From assembly GCF_013408335.1 (NCBI RefSeq), contig NZ_JACBZR010000001.1, positions 620,001-684,000 of the forward strand: a stretch of 64,000 nt of DNA, given 5' to 3'. Source of the stretch: Nocardioides panzhihuensis (GTDB lineage: Bacteria > Actinomycetota > Actinomycetes > Propionibacteriales > Nocardioidaceae). The notes beneath the pieces were generated by a model. It searched no databases. It was not told the DNA's origin and saw only the letters and a list, made by a program, of their open reading frames with translations. This document shows, piece by piece, positions 60,187 through 64,000 of this stretch. How positions within the stretch are numbered: the stretch's first letter is position 1; each line of letters begins with the position of its first letter. The position numbers and the translations under genes are program-made.

Positions 60187-61161
60187 GTGGCCGAGAAGTC
60201 GAAACCGACCCGGATGATCCGTCTCGACGGCGGCACGTTCAAGATGGGCTCGGAGGCGTTCTATCCGGACGAAGGCCCGGTCCACGAGCGCACCGTCGCG
60301 GCGTTCGAGATCGATCTGCATCCGGTGACCAATGCCCAGTACGCCGCGTTCGTCGCCGACACCGGCTACCTCACCGTGGCCGAGCGGCCGCTGGACCCGG
60401 CCGACTTCCCAGGCGCCGATCCGGCTGACCTGGTCCCGGGTGGGCTCGTCTTCGTGCCCACCCGGGGGCCGGTCGACCTGCGCGACTGGCGGCAGTGGTG
60501 GGCGTGGGGTGCGGGCGCGAGCTGGAAGTCCCCGTTCGGGTCCGGGTCATCGATCGAGGGCAGGGAGAACCATCCGGTCACCCAGGTCGCCCTGGAGGAT
60601 GCCCAGGCCTACGCCGAGTGGGCCGGCAAGCGACTGCCATCCGAGGCCGAGTTCGAGTACGCCGCCCGCGGCGGCCTGGCCGACGCGACGTACGCGTGGG
60701 GTGAGGAGGTGCACCCGGACGGCCGCCTGATGGCGAACACCTGGCAGGGCTCCTTCCCATGGCGCAACACCGGCGCCGCCCGATGGGTGGGCACCTCGCC
60801 GGTGGGGACCTTCCCGGCGAACGGCTACGGCCTGGTGGACTGCATCGGCAACGTCTGGGAATGGACGACCGACTTCTACACCGAGCGACACGAACCCGAG
60901 CTCGAGCGCGAGCCCGTGAACCTGCTCGAGGCGCAGGGTGGATGTGGCGACGGCTGCCGGTGTGGGCCGTCGTCGCGGGAGGCGGCTCAGGCAGCCGCGA
61001 GCGCTGAGAACGGGTCGACGATCCCGCGTCGGGTTCTCAAGGGTGGCTCGCACCTGTGCGCCCCGGAGTACTGCCTGCGCTACCGGCCGGCAGCCCGCTC
61101 ACCGCAGGCTGACGACACCGCGACCACCCACATCGGGTTTCGCTGCGTACGATCGGTCTGA
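60187..61161 (+). CDS. Formylglycine-generating enzyme
   Basis: 324 residues of the SUMF1 fold that oxidises the sulfatase active-site Cys to formylglycine. MIRLDGGTFKMGSEAFYPDEGPVHERTV at the N-terminus, LPSEAEFEYAARGG, IGNVWEWTTDFY and GGSHLCAPEYCLRYRPAAR are all present. The catalytic Cys pair (about 291 and 296) matches the copper-binding cysteines of bacterial FGE. A Cys/Gly-rich loop (GGCGDGCRCGP) precedes it. It is paired with the arylsulfatase and may also mature the sulfatase at 15911. Confidence 0.95.
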   Translation: MAEKSKPTRMIRLDGGTFKMGSEAFYPDEGPVHERTVAAFEIDLHPVTNAQYAAFVADTGYLTVAERPLDPADFPGADPADLVPGGLVFVPTRGPVDLRDWRQWWAWGAGASWKSPFGSGSSIEGRENHPVTQVALEDAQAYAEWAGKRLPSEAEFEYAARGGLADATYAWGEEVHPDGRLMANTWQGSFPWRNTGAARWVGTSPVGTFPANGYGLVDCIGNVWEWTTDFYTERHEPELEREPVNLLEAQGGCGDGCRCGPSSREAAQAAASAENGSTIPRRVLKGGSHLCAPEYCLRYRPAARSPQADDTATTHIGFRCVRSV

Positions 61162-61182
61162 TCTGGCTTCCCGTCCGCGGCT

Positions 61183-61635
61183 CTAGCCTTTGACCAGCCG
61201 CATCGTCTGGTGTGAGAGCAGGCGGCTCACCGCTGGCAGCCGCGAGATCGTCCCGAGGAGAAGCGTCTCGTACGCCTCGGGGTCGGCGACCTGGACGCGC
61301 AGGTAGTAGTCGGGCTGACCGAGCATGCGCCGCATCTCGGTGACCTCGGGAACGGCGACGGCTGCGGTCTCGAAGTCCTCGATGGTCTTGCCGTCGTTGA
61401 CCGCGATGTCGATCGCGACGATGACCTCGAACCCGCGTCCGCCGCTCTTCGGGTCGATGCTGGCGTGATAGCCCCTGATCACCCCGTCGCGCTCCAGGCG
61501 CTGCACGCGGCGCAGGCAGGGCGCCGGGGTCAGTCCGACCCGTCGCGCCAGCTCGGTGTTGCTCAGTCGGGCGTCGTCTTCCAGTTCGGCAATAATTGCG
61601 CGATCCAGGTCATCGATCGGATGATCATTGCGCAT
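61183..61635 (-). CDS. Lrp/AsnC family regulator
   Basis: 150 residues. The N-terminal HTH is DLDRAIIAELEDDARLSNTELARRVGLTPAPCLRRVQRLERDGVI (about 9-53), and the ligand-binding RAM domain follows (FEVIVAIDIAVNDGKTIEDF, QPDYYLRVQVADPEAYETLL). A TAAAGT -10 (61642-61647) lies 6 nt before the ATG. It is divergent from azlCD, a pairing seen in several bacteria where Lrp proteins control branched-chain amino-acid efflux. Confidence 0.9.
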   Translation of the reverse strand: MRNDHPIDDLDRAIIAELEDDARLSNTELARRVGLTPAPCLRRVQRLERDGVIRGYHASIDPKSGGRGFEVIVAIDIAVNDGKTIEDFETAAVAVPEVTEMRRMLGQPDYYLRVQVADPEAYETLLLGTISRLPAVSRLLSHQTMRLVKG

Positions 61636-61638
61636 AGT

Positions 61639-61692
61639 GGCACTTTAGCATCGTCGATGGGCAACCCAAGAGTGCCGGGACCCTCCTACGCT
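61639..61692. promoter_or_regulatory. Divergent lrp / azlC control region
   Basis: Contains GGCACT (61639-61644) and AGTGCC (61671-61676) as a wide dyad, the Lrp gene's TAAAGT and the azlC -10 TACGCT (61687-61692), 7 nt before the azlC ATG. Binding of the Lrp protein here would control both directions; this is inference. Confidence 0.45.
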
Positions 61693-61699
61693 TGCTCGT

Positions 61700-62428
61700 A
61701 TGCAAGTGATGGAGATGGACACGGCGAACCGCGAGCCGACAGGGGTTCGCGAGGAGATCGCCGCAGGGTGGCGGGCCGTGCTGCCCGCATGTGTCGCGGT
61801 GATCCCGCTGGGCCTCGCGCTCGGCGTGCTGGTGGTCCACTCCGGCCTCGCCTGGTGGTGGGCGCCCGTGCTCGGCGCGATCGTGTTCGCGGGCACCATG
61901 GAGTTCCTGCTGGTCGGCCTGCTGGCTGCCGCGGCGCCCTTGGCGCAGATCGCCGTCAGCACCCTGCTGGTGAACTTCCGCCACGTCTTCTACGCGATCT
62001 CGTTCCCGCTGCACCGCGTGCGCGGCGCCGGGTGGAAGGCGTACAGCACCTTCGCGCTCACCGACGAGGCCTATGCGCTCACCGTGACACCGGAGTCGGC
62101 GGAGTGGTCGCGGGCGAGGATCCTCAGCATCCAGGGTTTCTTCCATCTCGCCTGGGTGGTCTGCGTGGCCGTCGGCGCAGGGGTCGGCTCCATGATCCCG
62201 CCGGAGGTCGTGGGCCTCGAGTTCGCCGTCACCGCGCTGTTCGTCGTGCTCGGGCTCGAGGCGTACAAGGTCCGCCGGTCGCTGCCGATCCCGGCTCTCG
62301 CGCTCGCCTGCGCGATCCTCGCGGCGCTGGTCTCGGGAGAGAACATGCTGCTGATCGCGATGGGCATGTTCGCCGCGGCGCTCGTCTGCTCGTACTTCTT
62401 CGCCGCCTGGAGGAGCCGCCGTGCCTGA
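61700..62428 (+). CDS. azlC: AzlC family branched-chain amino-acid exporter subunit
   Basis: 242 residues with about seven helices. AGWRAVLPACVAVIPLGLALGVLVVHSGL, FAGTMEFLLVGLLAAAAPLAQIAVSTLLVNFRHVFYAISFPLHRV and YSTFALTDEAYAL are AzlC signatures. With AzlD it forms a proton-driven exporter of Leu, Ile or related compounds. The following azlD start overlaps its end by 8 nt. Confidence 0.93.
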   Translation: MQVMEMDTANREPTGVREEIAAGWRAVLPACVAVIPLGLALGVLVVHSGLAWWWAPVLGAIVFAGTMEFLLVGLLAAAAPLAQIAVSTLLVNFRHVFYAISFPLHRVRGAGWKAYSTFALTDEAYALTVTPESAEWSRARILSIQGFFHLAWVVCVAVGAGVGSMIPPEVVGLEFAVTALFVVLGLEAYKVRRSLPIPALALACAILAALVSGENMLLIAMGMFAAALVCSYFFAAWRSRRA

Positions 62429-62750
62429 TCCCTGGTACGTCCTGTCCGGTATCGCCGTCTCCGCGGCCGTGACCTGGGCGCTCCGCGCCGCCCCGTTCGC
62501 GATGCTGGCGCCGCTTCGGCACAGCGCGCTGATGGCCCACATCGGCGAACGGATGCCTGTCGGGATGATGGTCATCCTCGCCGTCTACACCCTCCGCGAC
62601 ACCGATCCTGTCGTGGCGGCGTCGGCCGGTCCGGCTGTTCTGGCACTCGCGATCACCATCGGCCTGCACCTGTGGCGCGGCAGCATGACGCTGAGCATCT
62701 TCGCCGGCACGGCCGCGTACGTCCTGGCCACCTCGGTCATCGCTGCTTGA
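62421..62750 (+). CDS. azlD: AzlD family exporter subunit
   Basis: 109 residues with four short helices: YVLSGIAVSAAVTWALRAAPFAML, HIGERMPVGMMVILAVYTLRD, PAVLALAITIGLHLWRG and LSIFAGTAAYVLATSVIA. LRAAPFAMLAPLRHS is the AzlD signature. The GTG start overlaps azlC. Confidence 0.92.
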   Translation: MPDPWYVLSGIAVSAAVTWALRAAPFAMLAPLRHSALMAHIGERMPVGMMVILAVYTLRDTDPVVAASAGPAVLALAITIGLHLWRGSMTLSIFAGTAAYVLATSVIAA

Positions 62751-62757
62751 TCGGGGC

Positions 62758-62763
62758 TACGGT
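62758..62763 (+). promoter_or_regulatory. -10 box (TACGGT) of the PF04120-type gene
   Basis: TACGGT ends 6 nt before the ATG at 62770. Confidence 0.5.
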
Positions 62764-62769
62764 GACCGC

Positions 62770-63168
62770 ATGACGGTAGAGAACAGCGCCAGGAAGTCAC
62801 GCCAGCGAGGCGACGGGCGGAACGCCTTCGAACGCTTCGTGGAGGTGGTCACCTCTGTGGTCAGCCATGCTCCCTTCTTCTACGTGATCGTGGGCGCTCT
62901 GCTGCTGTGGGCGGTGAGCTTTCCCTTCTGGTCCTCGAGCACCAAGTGGGAGCTGGCGGTGCACACCGGGTCCTCGGTCCTCTCGTTGCTGCTGCTGGTG
63001 CTGCTCCAGAACGCTGGGCGGCGCTCGGAGCAGGCGGCCCACGAGAAGCTCAACGTCATCGCCACGGCGCTCTCCGACCTCATGGAGTCCCGGGCTCGCG
63101 ACGACGAGGACCTCGCCGACTCGGTGCGTACGCTGCGCCAGGCCGTGGGGCTCGAGGAGCGACACTGA
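62770..63168 (+). CDS. Low-affinity iron permease family (PF04120-like) membrane protein
   Basis: 132 residues. Two helices (FFYVIVGALLLWAVSFPFW and WELAVHTGSSVLSLLLLVLLQNAGRRSEQAAHEKLNVI) and a C-terminal charged helix match the short bacterial members of this family. Despite the family name, transport of iron by bacterial members is unproven. Confidence 0.82.
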   Translation: MTVENSARKSRQRGDGRNAFERFVEVVTSVVSHAPFFYVIVGALLLWAVSFPFWSSSTKWELAVHTGSSVLSLLLLVLLQNAGRRSEQAAHEKLNVIATALSDLMESRARDDEDLADSVRTLRQAVGLEERH

Positions 63169-63254
63169 GTCCGTGGCGACCGCGTCGTCATGAGCCGGGT
63201 TCGTCACCACGTCGTGCTTACGGTGGTTACTCCACCCGCTGAGAAGGAGTGCAC

Positions 63255-63584
63255 ATGACAGACCAGACGATCCCGGAGCCGGTCGCGGCCTTCATCGAGG
63301 CCGTCAACAGACACGACGAGACCGCCTTCCTGGACGCATTCGCGGAGGGTGGAGCTGTCGACGACTGGGGACGGGTCTTCACCGGACGAGAGCAGATCAA
63401 GGGGTGGAGCGACAACGAGTTCATCGGCGCGAACGGCACCCTCGCCGTCGAAGAGGTCCAGACTGCGGGCGCCGCGGTGACCGTCGTCGGTGACTGGCGC
63501 TCCACCCATGCCAACGGACGCTCGAAGTTCGTCTTCGACGTCGACGGCGACCGGATCGCCAGAATGACCATCAGCGAGGGCTGA
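63255..63584 (+). CDS. NTF2-like (SnoaL) family protein
   Basis: 109 residues: PVAAFIEAVNRHDETAFLDAFAEGGAVDDWGRVFTGREQIKGWSDNEFIGANG, then VTVVGDWRSTHANGRSKFVFDVDGDRIARMTISE. AGAAGGAG lies 5 nt before the ATG at 63255. Function unknown. The next gene begins 4 nt after its stop, so the two are probably co-transcribed. Confidence 0.85.
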   Translation: MTDQTIPEPVAAFIEAVNRHDETAFLDAFAEGGAVDDWGRVFTGREQIKGWSDNEFIGANGTLAVEEVQTAGAAVTVVGDWRSTHANGRSKFVFDVDGDRIARMTISEG

Positions 63585-63588
63585 CGCC

Positions 63589-64000
63589 TTGAAGCCGACG
63601 TCGATCCGCTGGGGGAGCGGGCAATGGACCCATCCGCCTGTCGCCGCTGTCGAGCGGGGTTCCGACCTCCTCGTCACCGCGGGAGAGGGGAGTGACGCCT
63701 GGCGTACGACCTCCTACGGGTTCGTCCACGACAGCGAGCACGCCCTGCTGGCTCCCTTCGACCAAGACACCGCGGTCGAGGTCGAGTTCACGGCCGCCTT
63801 CTCGCAGCAGTTCGACCAGGCCGGGATCTTCGTACGCGTCGGCGAGGCTCACTGGGTCAAGGCAGGCGTCGAGTTTGCCGACGGTCGACCGCAGGTCGGT
63901 GCCGTCGTCACCGATGGCAGGTCGGACTGGTCGCTGGCGCCGGTGCCTGACTGGCGCGACCGCAGGGTTCTCATCCGGGTCAGCCGATCCGGCGACGCGC
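63589..64000 (+). CDS. DUF1349 (concanavalin A-like) family protein, 3' end outside the window
   Basis: An open frame from a TTG start encodes SIRWGSGQWTHPPVAAVERGS, LLVTAGEGSDAWRTTSYGFVHDSEHALLAPF, VEVEFTAAFSQQFDQAGIFVRVGEAHWVKAGVEF and onward, clearly the DUF1349 beta-sandwich. The frame remains open at the window end. GAGGG lies 8 nt before the TTG. It is 4 nt from the stop of the NTF2-like gene. Confidence 0.8.
   Translation, partial: MKPTSIRWGSGQWTHPPVAAVERGSDLLVTAGEGSDAWRTTSYGFVHDSEHALLAPFDQDTAVEVEFTAAFSQQFDQAGIFVRVGEAHWVKAGVEFADGRPQVGAVVTDGRSDWSLAPVPDWRDRRVLIRVSRSGDA

Overview
The window is high-GC DNA, densely coded on both strands, with frequent GTG starts, ATGA/GTGA gene overlaps and many genes that begin 6-8 nt after a TANNNT -10 box. 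Together with a mycobacterial-type thiE-thiO-thiS-thiG order, class II fructose bisphosphatase, CtaG, DUF1707, DUF4245 and DUF6542 proteins, this points to an actinomycete. GGTCGAG/CTCGACC-rich dispersed palindromes suggest Nocardioidaceae; that family assignment is inference. I saw no rRNA, tRNA, CRISPR array, transposase or phage genes.

Layout. 1-7000: an acetyltransferase, a zinc-ribbon protein, class I fumarase, a Gfo/Idh/MocA oxidoreductase and a secreted glycan unit (GH109 plus a NEW3-domain protein). 7085-13250: a TPP riboswitch and seven coupled thiamine genes (thiE, thiO, thiS, thiG, a second thiE-like gene, thiD, thiC). 13286-19856: an imine-reductase-like enzyme, two tandem DUF1707 paralogues, a sulfatase, an orphan sugar-ABC ATPase and CtaG. 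19890-26174: TetR and hydrolase pair, glpX, and a molybdate operon led by an HTH-TOBE protein. 26285-32348: XseA/XseB, IspH, a Sua5/YciO protein, RmuC and exonuclease III. 32394-38042: an SsuABC-type transporter, an M57-like zinc protease and a secreted GH3 enzyme. 38297-44494: a BNR-repeat protein, PH-domain membrane proteins, GH1 beta-glucosidase and YchF. 44507-52000: small accessory genes (GNATs, HxlR, a HigBA-type module with a third GNAT gene, SRPBCC, VOC, AhpD-like, AlkD-like). 52083-57690: a frame-damaged Ser/Thr kinase, a CEOS-like dehydrogenase and two regulators with neighbours. 57836-64000: arylsulfatase plus formylglycine-generating enzyme, Lrp with AzlCD, a PF04120 membrane protein, and a DUF1349 protein running off the end.

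The most unusual feature is in the thiamine operon. Three of its genes carry palindromic DNA inside the reading frame. thiO and thiD share the same repeat family, read in the same frame in both (peptides RVGLDT and ARRRRVETNT). In thiD one arm has expanded into a 24-bp in-frame tandem array. The thiE-like gene carries a different palindrome. Other notable items are a kinase with three apparent frameshifts, a 110-bp mirror-symmetric repeat that exactly fills a convergent gap, and candidate operators at regulator promoters. All calls come from reading the sequence; no database search was run.
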